Shown: positions 24,896 through 32,481 of the stretch, piece after piece
Numbering within the stretch: the stretch's first letter is position 1
Layout: each line of letters begins with the position of its first letter
Source: Streptomyces sp. ISL-12
GTDB taxonomy: Bacteria > Actinomycetota > Actinomycetes > Streptomycetales > Streptomycetaceae
DNA: 64,000 nucleotides
NCBI RefSeq assembly: GCF_018614415.1
Contig: NZ_JAGGOO010000108.1
Location: forward strand, 1-64,000
Direction: 5' to 3'
Made by a program: the position numbers and the translations under genes
Notes under the pieces: model-generated
Told to the model about the DNA's origin: nothing
The model's database searches: none
Seen by the model: only the letters and a program-made list of their open reading frames with translations

Positions 24896-25465
24896 GTGAC
24901 AGTGACCACGACAGAGCGGACGGCCGACTTCGCGAGCCGGGAGCGCACGGACGCGATCGCCCGGTTCGCCTCCCCGGCCACGCGCCTGCTGCTCGCCGGC
25001 GACGGCCTCACCACCACCTCCCTGCAAGCCTGGGCGCGGGCCCCGCTGACCGTGGGAACGCTGGAGTGGCAGGTGCGCGGCGACCGGGACACGCCCATCG
25101 CCATGGCGCCGGCCGTACTCGGCGGACCGGACCGCGTGGTGGTCCGCAGCAGCACGCTGGTGGACCCGGCCGGGACGGTGTGGTCGGCCAACGTGGTCGT
25201 CGGACGGCTGGACGTGGACGCGCGCACCACCGCGTGTCTGCAGGGCGCCGGCCCGCTGGGGCCCGAGCTGCACCGGGCGGGCGTGAGCGGGCACCGCTCG
25301 CTGCTCGACATCGGCCGGATGCCGTGGCCGCTGGTGCGGGGCACCGCGCCCGCGGCCTACCGGATCTGTCTGCTGCGGCACGGGGCCGAACCCCTGGGCG
25401 TGGTCCGGGAGATCTTCAATCCCGCGCTGGTCGACCCCCGCCTGCTGTCGGAGCGCGGACGGTGA
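24896..25465 (+). CDS. Probable chorismate pyruvate-lyase (UbiC/DUF98 type)
   Basis: A 189-residue protein resembling the chorismate lyase fold. The opening LLLAGDGLTTTSLQAWARAPLTV matches the L-x-x-x-DGS-x-T-x-x-L-E-A start, RVVVRSSTLVDPAG the conserved strand, and GPLGPELHRAG and VVREIFNPALV the last parts of the family pattern. The reaction would be chorismate to 4-hydroxybenzoate plus pyruvate. This is supported by the next gene, a 4-hydroxybenzoate hydroxylase that overlaps its stop as GTGA. GTG 24896 is chosen by pattern; a small hairpin (24864-24878) lies just upstream. Assignment is moderately secure because sequence conservation in the family is low. Confidence 0.65.
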   Translation: MTVTTTERTADFASRERTDAIARFASPATRLLLAGDGLTTTSLQAWARAPLTVGTLEWQVRGDRDTPIAMAPAVLGGPDRVVVRSSTLVDPAGTVWSANVVVGRLDVDARTTACLQGAGPLGPELHRAGVSGHRSLLDIGRMPWPLVRGTAPAAYRICLLRHGAEPLGVVREIFNPALVDPRLLSERGR

Positions 25466-26682
25466 CCCTCCGGCTGTCGGCGCAGGTCGGCATCGTGGGC
25501 GCGGGCCCGGCGGGACTGGTGGCCGCCTGTGTGCTCGGCGCGGCGGGAGTGGACGTCTGCCTGCTGGAGAAGGACTCCCGGCGGGACGTCGAGGAGCGGG
25601 CCAGGGCCGGCCTGGTCGAGCACCGCGTCGCCGAGTACCTGGAGGGCCGGGGGCTGGCCGACGGCATGCTGGCGGACGGCGTGCGCCACGCCTGGTGCGA
25701 CATGGTCTGCGAGGGCCACCGGGTGCGGATCGACTACGGCGCGCTGTCCGGCGGCGCCGCCCACTGGGTCTACCCCCAGCAGTCGCTGGTGCGCGACCTC
25801 GTCGCACGGGCGGCTGCCGCGGGCTGCCCGCCCCGGTTCGGCCGCAGGGTGCGCGCGGTCACGGACGTCGACGACCGCCCGCGGCTGCTCGGCGACGGCC
25901 TGGAGGTCGTCTGCGACTACGTGCTGTGCTGCGACGGTCCGCACAGCCTCGCCGACAGCCTGTCGCCCGGTACGGCACGGTCCTTCCGCTACCCCTACGA
26001 CTGGCTCACCGCCCTGGTGGCCGTCGACCGGCCCGTCGAGGGAGTGACGTACGCCGTCCACGCGGACGGGTTCGCCGGGCTGATGCCGCGCACCGGTCAC
26101 CGTGCCCGCCTCTACCTCCAAGTGCCGTGCGAGGACCGGGCCGAACGCTGGACGCCGGACGGCATCCGGGCGGCGTTCCGCTCCCGGGCGGGCGCCGCGG
26201 CCGACGGCCTCCCGATCGTGGGAGAGATCCTGGACGTCGGCATGCTCCGGATGCGCGGGATGGTCCGCGACCGGGCACGGCTGGGCCGGGTCCTCCTCGC
26301 CGGCGACGCCGCCCACGTACTCACCCCCAGCGGGGCCAAGGGGCTCAACCTGGCCGTCGCCGACGCGGCCGACGCCGCCCGCGGCCTGATCTCCTGGTTC
26401 CGCGACGGCACCGGCGCCGACCTGGCGGGCTACGCGCGGCGGCGGGCCGCCGAGGCCTGGCAGGTGCAGGAGTTCGCCGACCGGCTGCTCACCCTCCTCC
26501 ACCTGCCCGAGGGGGCCGGATCCGATCCGCGGTTCCTGCTCCGGCTGCGACGCGAGCGGATGCGCCACCTCGGCCGGCCGGGTCCGCAGGGGGCGGAGTT
26601 CGCCCACTGGTACGCCGGTTCGGGCCGCGGCCCCGACCTCCGCGGCCCGGTCGGCGTCCCCGTGCTCGCGGGGAACGGATGA
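25462..26682 (+). CDS. pobA: 4-hydroxybenzoate 3-monooxygenase (PobA-like)
   Basis: A 406-residue flavoprotein hydroxylase (class A). FAD motif VGIVGAGPAGLVAACVLG at residues 8-25, the Arg of RARAGLVEHRV, the DG motif VLCCDGPHS, and LLAGDAAHVLTPSGAKGLNLAVADA binding FAD and ribityl. WVYPQQSLVRDL corresponds to the family's YPQ segment. It should hydroxylate 4-hydroxybenzoate to protocatechuate with NAD(P)H and O2. The length fits PobA (about 394). GTG 25462 overlaps the lyase stop. No ring-cleavage genes follow, so protocatechuate is more likely a building block than a growth substrate here. Confidence 0.82.
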   Translation: MTLRLSAQVGIVGAGPAGLVAACVLGAAGVDVCLLEKDSRRDVEERARAGLVEHRVAEYLEGRGLADGMLADGVRHAWCDMVCEGHRVRIDYGALSGGAAHWVYPQQSLVRDLVARAAAAGCPPRFGRRVRAVTDVDDRPRLLGDGLEVVCDYVLCCDGPHSLADSLSPGTARSFRYPYDWLTALVAVDRPVEGVTYAVHADGFAGLMPRTGHRARLYLQVPCEDRAERWTPDGIRAAFRSRAGAAADGLPIVGEILDVGMLRMRGMVRDRARLGRVLLAGDAAHVLTPSGAKGLNLAVADAADAARGLISWFRDGTGADLAGYARRRAAEAWQVQEFADRLLTLLHLPEGAGSDPRFLLRLRRERMRHLGRPGPQGAEFAHWYAGSGRGPDLRGPVGVPVLAGNG

Positions 26683-26758
26683 CGGGCCGGGCGGAGCTTT
26701 CCGGCCACGGCAGGGGGAACGGAACACTCCCACCTCCGTTCGTGTCACACTGATCGAA

Positions 26759-26790
26759 GGCCCGCCGCGCATCCCCCGTCGCGGCGGGCC
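26759..26790 (+). terminator. Hairpin terminator after pobA
   Basis: A perfect 11-bp GC-rich stem (26759-26769 with 26780-26790) with a 10-base loop lies 77 bases after the pobA stop. There is no U-run, as usual in actinomycetes. Confidence 0.65.
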
Positions 26791-26947
26791 GTATCCGTAC
26801 GGCGGCCGGGCGGTCATCGGCCCAGCCGTCGAGCCGCTGCTCCGAGACCGTCGGCTGGGTGGGGCCCCGTCCTCGGACGTCGTCGGGCCCTGCCCGGCAC
26901 TACCCGGTCTGGCAGGATGCGCCCTCCGGGAACCGACAGGAGGCCGT

Positions 26948-27700
26948 ATGGTCCAGCGACACTCCGCGCCGGCCGGCTCGCACGCCGTCGACCTCACACC
27001 CCCGTGCGCCCTCGGCGCGCTGTGGGCGGTGCGCCACGGGGAGAGCACCGCGAACGTGGCCTTCGCCGCGGCCGAACGGTCCGGCCGTTCCGCCCGGCCG
27101 GTACCCGGCCGCGACCGTGACGTGCCGCTGTCCGGCGCGGGCGCCGCCCAGGCCGGCGCACTGGGCCGCTGGCTGGCCGGTCAGCGGCCCGGCACGGGAC
27201 CGGAGCTGGTGGTGTGTTCCCCCTACGTCCGCGCACGGCAGACCTGGCAGGGCATGGCCGAGGGCGCCGCGGGGACGTACGGCGCGGCACTGCCGGTGGT
27301 GGCCGACGAACGGCTGCGGGACAGGGAGACGGGCGTCCACGAACTCTGGCCCCCGGCGGTGCTGCGGGAGCGGGCCCCGCGGGAGGCCGAGCGCCGCGCC
27401 ACGGCGGGGGAGTGGTGGTTCCGGCCGCCCGGCGGTGAGGCCCTGACCGATGTCGCCCTGCGGGTGCGGCAGTTCGTCACCGACCTGAGCGCGGCCGCCC
27501 CCGGCCGCAGGGTGCTCCTGGTGGCGCACGACGCCGTGGTCGTCGCCCTGCGCCACGTACTGGCCGGGATCGGTGCGGAGGCGCCCGATCCGGTGCCGCC
27601 CGTTCCGAACGCCTCCGTCTCGTACTGGCGCGGCGACGGCCGTCGCCTGCGGCCCGTCCTCTGGGGCGACACGGCCCACCTGACGGCGCCGGACGGCTGA
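26948..27700 (+). CDS. Histidine phosphatase (phosphoglycerate-mutase-like) family protein
   Basis: A 250-residue cytoplasmic phosphatase-fold protein. The RHG motif AVRHGESTANVAF near residue 32 holds the phospho-acceptor His; the second Arg lies in SPYVRARQTW, the acid residue in RLRDRETG and the second His in VLLVAHDAVV. All catalytic residues are in place, so a phosphatase is expected rather than a dead homologue. Substrate unknown. The ATG at 26948 follows an AGGAGG-like site (ACAGGAGGCC). Convergent with the GDSL esterase gene, 36 bases apart. Confidence 0.85.
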   Translation: MVQRHSAPAGSHAVDLTPPCALGALWAVRHGESTANVAFAAAERSGRSARPVPGRDRDVPLSGAGAAQAGALGRWLAGQRPGTGPELVVCSPYVRARQTWQGMAEGAAGTYGAALPVVADERLRDRETGVHELWPPAVLRERAPREAERRATAGEWWFRPPGGEALTDVALRVRQFVTDLSAAAPGRRVLLVAHDAVVVALRHVLAGIGAEAPDPVPPVPNASVSYWRGDGRRLRPVLWGDTAHLTAPDG

Positions 27701-27736
27701 GGAACCTTCCCGTACGAGGCCGGCCGGGACCGGGGA

Positions 27737-28621
27737 TCAGCCGAGTCCCAGGACGCTCATGGCGTGCTCGGCCATGCGCCGCTCCCCGAGCGCGTTGGGG
27801 TGGACGGGAACGAGGTTCGTGGAGAAGAGCAGCGGTTCGATCCACCGGGTACCGAGGGCCGCGCAGGCGTCGTGCCCCTCGGAGACCCGCGCGAAGTCCA
27901 CGAAGACGGCGCCGGTCTCCGCCGCGGCGCGCTGGACGGCCGCGTTGAGCCGCGCCTGGATGCCGCGCAGGTACGGCACGTCGCCCTCGGCGATGGGCAG
28001 CTTGGCGAAACAGGACGGGTCGGCGGAGGCGGGCACGATCCAGGGGTAGCCCAGCGCCGCCACGCGCGCGCCGGGCGCCTTGGCGCGGACGCCGCTCAGT
28101 GCCGCCTTCAGCGCGGGATAGGTGTTGGTCTCGATCTGGTCCACGAACGAGGTGCCGTACCGGTCCTTGCAGGGACTGCCCTTGCCGCCGCTGAGCACCC
28201 CCGCGGTGCCGCAGGAGGTCACCGCGTTGATGAACGTGCTGTTGTCGTTGCCGCCGATCGTCAGCGTCACGAGGTCGGTGCCGGTGTCCAGGGCGTTCAG
28301 TTGCGGGGGGACGCCCGGGTACTGGGACTGGGTGAAGTGGCTGGTCTGGGCGGCGCCGCAGGTCACGTCGGTGAGCCGGGCGCCCGTGGTGGAGGCGATG
28401 ACCCGCGGGTAGTTGGCGGTGGAGCGCAGGCACAGCAGATTGGTGACGTCCACGGGCAGGACGCCGGAGCCGGCGCTGTAGCTGTCGCCGAGGGCGACGT
28501 AGTCCAGGGGCTCGGCGGCGTGCGCGGTGGCACCCGTGGCACTCAGGGCCAGGGCACCCGCCGTAGCAATTGTCGCGGCCATGACACGCCGCGCGGGGCG
28601 TCTGAAGGTGCGCTTCGGCAT
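27737..28621 (-). CDS. Secreted SGNH/GDSL esterase or lipase
   Basis: A 294-residue secreted hydrolase. Signal peptide at residues 1-35 (RRPARRVMAATIATAGALALSAT, cleavage after AHA). Block I is VALGDSYSAGSG with the nucleophile Ser, block III is LTIGGNDNS with the oxyanion Asn, and block V is VHPNALG with the catalytic His. Several Cys residues are spaced for disulfides, as in the Streptomyces rimosus-type lipase and scabin-like esterase groups. Start ATG 28621, with GAGGG upstream; a farther ATG at 28696 has no site. A near-perfect palindrome in the promoter suggests a repressor. Confidence 0.88.
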   Translation of the reverse strand: MPKRTFRRPARRVMAATIATAGALALSATGATAHAAEPLDYVALGDSYSAGSGVLPVDVTNLLCLRSTANYPRVIASTTGARLTDVTCGAAQTSHFTQSQYPGVPPQLNALDTGTDLVTLTIGGNDNSTFINAVTSCGTAGVLSGGKGSPCKDRYGTSFVDQIETNTYPALKAALSGVRAKAPGARVAALGYPWIVPASADPSCFAKLPIAEGDVPYLRGIQARLNAAVQRAAAETGAVFVDFARVSEGHDACAALGTRWIEPLLFSTNLVPVHPNALGERRMAEHAMSVLGLG

Positions 28622-28678
28622 GGGCTGTCCCTCTTCTCGGGCGTACGGGCGGATGGTCGCGGCGGCGCCGAACCGGGC

Positions 28679-28694
28679 GTTACCTGCAAGTAAC
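28679..28694. promoter_or_regulatory. Palindromic operator candidate for the GDSL esterase
   Basis: GTTACCTGCAAGTAAC is a 16-bp palindrome with one mismatched pair, located 58 bases upstream of the esterase start in the divergent region. TTAC-GTAA palindromes of this kind are typical TetR-type lipid-metabolism operators; the cognate regulator is not in the window. Confidence 0.4.
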
Positions 28695-28812
28695 ACTGAT
28701 AGGTAATGTGCGGCCTGTGAGACGGGGAGTCAACAGGCGTGACTCGACTTGTCGTCACCGCCGTTCCCTCAACGCGCCGTTCACACGTCCGCCGCTGTGG
28801 CTCCATAGCGTC

Positions 28813-31800
28813 ATGTCCATGAATGAACTCCCCGAGAGCTCCCTGGCCCTGAGCCGACGCGGCCTGCTCGCCGGCGCGGTGGCCGCGGCCCTCACCGCGA
28901 CCACGGCCGGCGGTGCCGCCGGCGCCGCCCCCGCCCGGCCCGCCGGCGGCCCGGCGACCGGCACCGGTACGCGCCACGGCACCGACGGCGGCGCCCCGCG
29001 CCCGTGGGTCCCCGACTACCGCACGACGGTTCCCGGCGAGTCGGTCGAGGTGGACCGGGTGGACCGCCCCGTGGCCCCCGGCATCGTCCTGACCAGCTTC
29101 GCCACCTACGGCCGCACCGGCTGGACCCGGGTCCACGTCCTCAACGCCGATCTGCGCCACGCCGCCGCCGACCTGGTCGCCGGGAAGGTGAGCGAGAAGC
29201 GCACGCCGTCCGCGCTGGCCGGGGCGCGGGGCGCGGTCGCCGCCGTCAACGGCGACTTCTTCGACATCACGGAGACCGACGCCGCCATCGGCCCCGAGAT
29301 ACAGGACGGCCGGCTGCGCAAGGGCAGCGCCACGGCCACCACCGTGGCGACGGTGGGCGCGGACCAGGTCGCGCGGCTGGCCGACCTGATGATCGAGGGC
29401 ACGGTCACGGTGGCCGGCACCGCGCGCCCGCTGGCCGCGCTCAACTCGCCCTCCCCGCCCCTGGACGGGCTCACCGCCTACACCCCGCTGTGGGGTCCGG
29501 GCCCCCGCACCACGATCGGCGGCACCGGCCCGTACACCGAACTCGTCGTCACCGACGGCAGGGTGACCCAGGTCAACGGCGAACTCACCGACACCGCGGT
29601 GCCGGACGGCGGGCTGATCGTCGTCGGCCGGGGCACGGCCGCCGCCCGGCTCGCCGCCGCCCGCCCGGGCGACCCCGTCACCGTCACCTTCGCGCCGCGC
29701 TCCGACTCGCCCGCCGCGCCGCACATGGCGCTGGGCAGCAACGCCGTACTGGTCCGCGGCGGCAAGGCCGTCGACTTCCCGCCCGGCGAGGGCAACGACG
29801 CGGACAAGCCGCGCACGGTCATCGGCTGGCCGGCCGGCGGACACCGGCTGCTGCTGGTCGCCGTCGACGGCTCGGCCGACTTCTCGGCCGGCCTCTCCTA
29901 CGACGCCACCGCCGAACTGCTGGTCCGCCTCGGCGCGAGCGAGGCGTTCATGCTGGACGGCGGCGGCTCCACCGGCATGGTCGCCCGCCGTCCCGGCGAC
30001 ACCGAGGTCAGCGTGGTCAACACGCCCTCCGACGGCGCCGAACGGCCCGTACCCAACGGGGTCGGCCTGTTCGGCACCAAGGGCTCGGGAAAGCTGCGGG
30101 GACTCGACGTCCGCGCCGCGGCCGACCGCGTGGTCCCCGGTCTCACCATGAACGTCACCGCCGCCGGCTACGACGAGACCTGGTCCCCGGCCGCCGTCGA
30201 CGGCCACCGGATCGGCTGGACCGCCCGGCCCGGCTCCCTCGGCCGGGCGCACGACGGCGTCTTCCGCGCCGGACGGCCCGGCGCCGGCACACTGACCGCC
30301 CGCGCCGGCGCCGCCCGCGGCGAGCACCCGATGCGGGTCGTCGGTCCGCTGCACCGGCTCGCCTTCACCGACCGGGCCCTCACCATCGAACCCGGCGCCA
30401 CCGCCCGGACCGGCCTGACCGGCTACGACGCCGACGGCTTCGACGCCCCGGTGGCCGCCAGCGACGTCACCCTCGACCACGACGAGGCCGTCGTCGACGT
30501 GACCGCGCAGGCCGACGGCCGCCTCACCGTCACCGGCGCCGCGGCGGCCGACGGCAAGGCGACCGTCCTCACCGCGACCGTGGACGGGGTCACGGCCCGG
30601 CTCACGGTGACGGTCGGTCTGGCCGACGTACCCCTCGCGGAGTTCGAGCCGGACGAGACGTGGACGGCCGTGGCATCCCGCGGCACCGCGTCGGCCCGGA
30701 CCGTGGCCGCCCCCGACCGCCCCGGCGCCGACGCCGGCAACCACGCCCTGCGCCTGACCTACGACTTCACCGGACAGCCCAGTACCTCCGCGGCCTACGC
30801 GGTGGCGAGCGCCCCGATCACCCTGCCCGCCGGCACCAGACGGCTCGCGCTGTGGGTCAAGGGCGACGGCCGCGGCCACTGGCTGCGCGCCATGCTCCGC
30901 TCCCAGGGCACCACCAACGTGCCCTTCACCTTCACCACCACGGTCGACTGGACGGGCTGGCGCCAGGTCGTCGGGGACCTGCCCGACGGCTTCTCCGGGC
31001 CGATCACCCTGCTGCGCCTCTACATCGCGGAGACCTCGCAGACCGACAAGAACGCCGGCGCGCTGGAGTTCGACGCCCTCGCCGCACAGGTCGGACAGCA
31101 GCCGGAGACCGCCGAGGCACCGTTGCCCGACCCTTACGTGGTCGGACAGTCCGGGCTGCCGCGCGGCCGCTGGACCTTCGCGGTCCTGTCCGACCTGCAC
31201 ATCAGCGCGGCGACCGGACCCGACTCCTTCGCCGGACGGCAGGCGGCCACCGCCCTGGCCCAGGCGGTCGCCGCGGACCCCGACTTCATCCTGGTCAACG
31301 GGGACTTCGTCGACGACAACGGCCCGGCCGACTTCGCCCTCGCCGACAATCTGCTGCGCGATCACGTACCGGCCGCACTGCCCGTGTACTGGACCCCCGG
31401 CAACCACGAGGCCGGCCTGTCGGCCACCGGCGGCCTGGACGCCTTCAAGGCCGCCACCGGACGCCCCAACCGGCAGGTCTTCGACCACAAGGGCACCCGG
31501 TTCGTGCTGCTGGACTCGCACACCGGCGACATCCGGACCTCCGACTGGGACCAGGTCCCGGCGCTGCGGGACGAACTGGACAAGGCCGCCGAGGACCCGC
31601 GGGTCACCGGTGTCGTCGTCGCCTTCCACCACCCCCTGACCGACCCCTCCGGCGCCGGTTCCTCCCAGCTCTCCGACCGGCTCTCCGCCGCCCTCCTCCA
31701 GCGCTGGCTGGCCGGCTTCCGGGAGACCTCGGGCAAACCCGTCGCCCTGTTCACCGGCCACGCCCACACCGCCTCCGTCACCCGCGCCGACGGCGTCCTG

Positions 31801-32283
31801 GAAGTGACCACCCCGGCCGTCGGCAAGGCGCCGTACAGCTCTCCCGACCAGGGCGGCTTCTTCGGCTGGATGCACGTCGCCGTCGACCCGCGCCCGGCCC
31901 GGATCCGGCGCGGCCTGCCCAGCCCCGCCACCCGGGACTGGCTCCGGGCCGAGAGCCGCCCGCTGATCGACGCCGTCGAACTGTCGGCCCCCGCCGAACT
32001 GGCCGCCGGCGCCTCGGCCGCCGTCGCGGCCACCGGCGTCACCAGCGAGTACGGTCTGCGCTTCCCGCTGCGCCACCCCGCCAGCGTCGTCTGGTCCGGC
32101 TCCCCGGGCCTGGCCGTCGCCGTCTCGGCCGCCGACGCGAAGAAGGCCGCCGCGAACCGCCGGACCCTGGCCGTCCTCGACCTGACCACGCACACCCTCA
32201 CGGCGCTCCGCCCGGGGCGAGTCACCCTGACGGCCACCGCCGGCGGCCGGTCCGGCTCGGCGACCGTCGGACTGACCGGCTGA
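28813..32283 (+). CDS. Secreted phosphodiester glycosidase (NAGPA) / metallophosphoesterase fusion
   Basis: A 1156-residue exported protein. Tat-type signal SRRGLLAGAVAAAL in the first 40 residues. A NAGPA-type phosphodiester glycosidase domain spans about 120-400 (AAVNGDFFDI near 146, LDGGGSTGM near 382). Ig-like/BIG modules follow to about 610 and a carbohydrate-binding-like jelly roll to about 760. A calcineurin-type metallophosphoesterase lies at about 785-1010 (VLSDLHIS, LVNGDFVDD, PGNHEA, FHHPL, GHAH), with a final beta domain. The pair of activities suggests stripping sugar-phosphate diesters and then phosphate from a wall or extracellular polymer (inference). Start ATG 28813 or 28819. 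Alone on its transcript. Confidence 0.85.
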   Translation: MSMNELPESSLALSRRGLLAGAVAAALTATTAGGAAGAAPARPAGGPATGTGTRHGTDGGAPRPWVPDYRTTVPGESVEVDRVDRPVAPGIVLTSFATYGRTGWTRVHVLNADLRHAAADLVAGKVSEKRTPSALAGARGAVAAVNGDFFDITETDAAIGPEIQDGRLRKGSATATTVATVGADQVARLADLMIEGTVTVAGTARPLAALNSPSPPLDGLTAYTPLWGPGPRTTIGGTGPYTELVVTDGRVTQVNGELTDTAVPDGGLIVVGRGTAAARLAAARPGDPVTVTFAPRSDSPAAPHMALGSNAVLVRGGKAVDFPPGEGNDADKPRTVIGWPAGGHRLLLVAVDGSADFSAGLSYDATAELLVRLGASEAFMLDGGGSTGMVARRPGDTEVSVVNTPSDGAERPVPNGVGLFGTKGSGKLRGLDVRAAADRVVPGLTMNVTAAGYDETWSPAAVDGHRIGWTARPGSLGRAHDGVFRAGRPGAGTLTARAGAARGEHPMRVVGPLHRLAFTDRALTIEPGATARTGLTGYDADGFDAPVAASDVTLDHDEAVVDVTAQADGRLTVTGAAAADGKATVLTATVDGVTARLTVTVGLADVPLAEFEPDETWTAVASRGTASARTVAAPDRPGADAGNHALRLTYDFTGQPSTSAAYAVASAPITLPAGTRRLALWVKGDGRGHWLRAMLRSQGTTNVPFTFTTTVDWTGWRQVVGDLPDGFSGPITLLRLYIAETSQTDKNAGALEFDALAAQVGQQPETAEAPLPDPYVVGQSGLPRGRWTFAVLSDLHISAATGPDSFAGRQAATALAQAVAADPDFILVNGDFVDDNGPADFALADNLLRDHVPAALPVYWTPGNHEAGLSATGGLDAFKAATGRPNRQVFDHKGTRFVLLDSHTGDIRTSDWDQVPALRDELDKAAEDPRVTGVVVAFHHPLTDPSGAGSSQLSDRLSAALLQRWLAGFRETSGKPVALFTGHAHTASVTRADGVLEVTTPAVGKAPYSSPDQGGFFGWMHVAVDPRPARIRRGLPSPATRDWLRAESRPLIDAVELSAPAELAAGASAAVAATGVTSEYGLRFPLRHPASVVWSGSPGLAVAVSAADAKKAAANRRTLAVLDLTTHTLTALRPGRVTLTATAGGRSGSATVGLTG

Positions 32284-32481
32284 CGCCCGGCCGCGCCCCG
32301 GACGTCCGTCAGGGGCGGCAGGCCCCGCGCGCGGGCGTGCCGACGCTCCTGGACTCGGCCCGCTCCGCGCCGGGGCCACCGGGCCCCAGAGGGCGCCGAG
32401 GCCCGGGTCGCGGGTGGTCCAGTCACCGGCGAGGACAGCCGCTCCGGCGCCCGGCGGCCTGCGCCGGACCATCGACGGCGA

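Noticed and set aside
28543..32472. A 1309-codon open frame on the minus strand opposite the phosphodiester glycosidase
   Set aside because: Low-complexity Gly/Arg/Val composition, no start signal, and the opposite strand encodes complete enzyme motifs.
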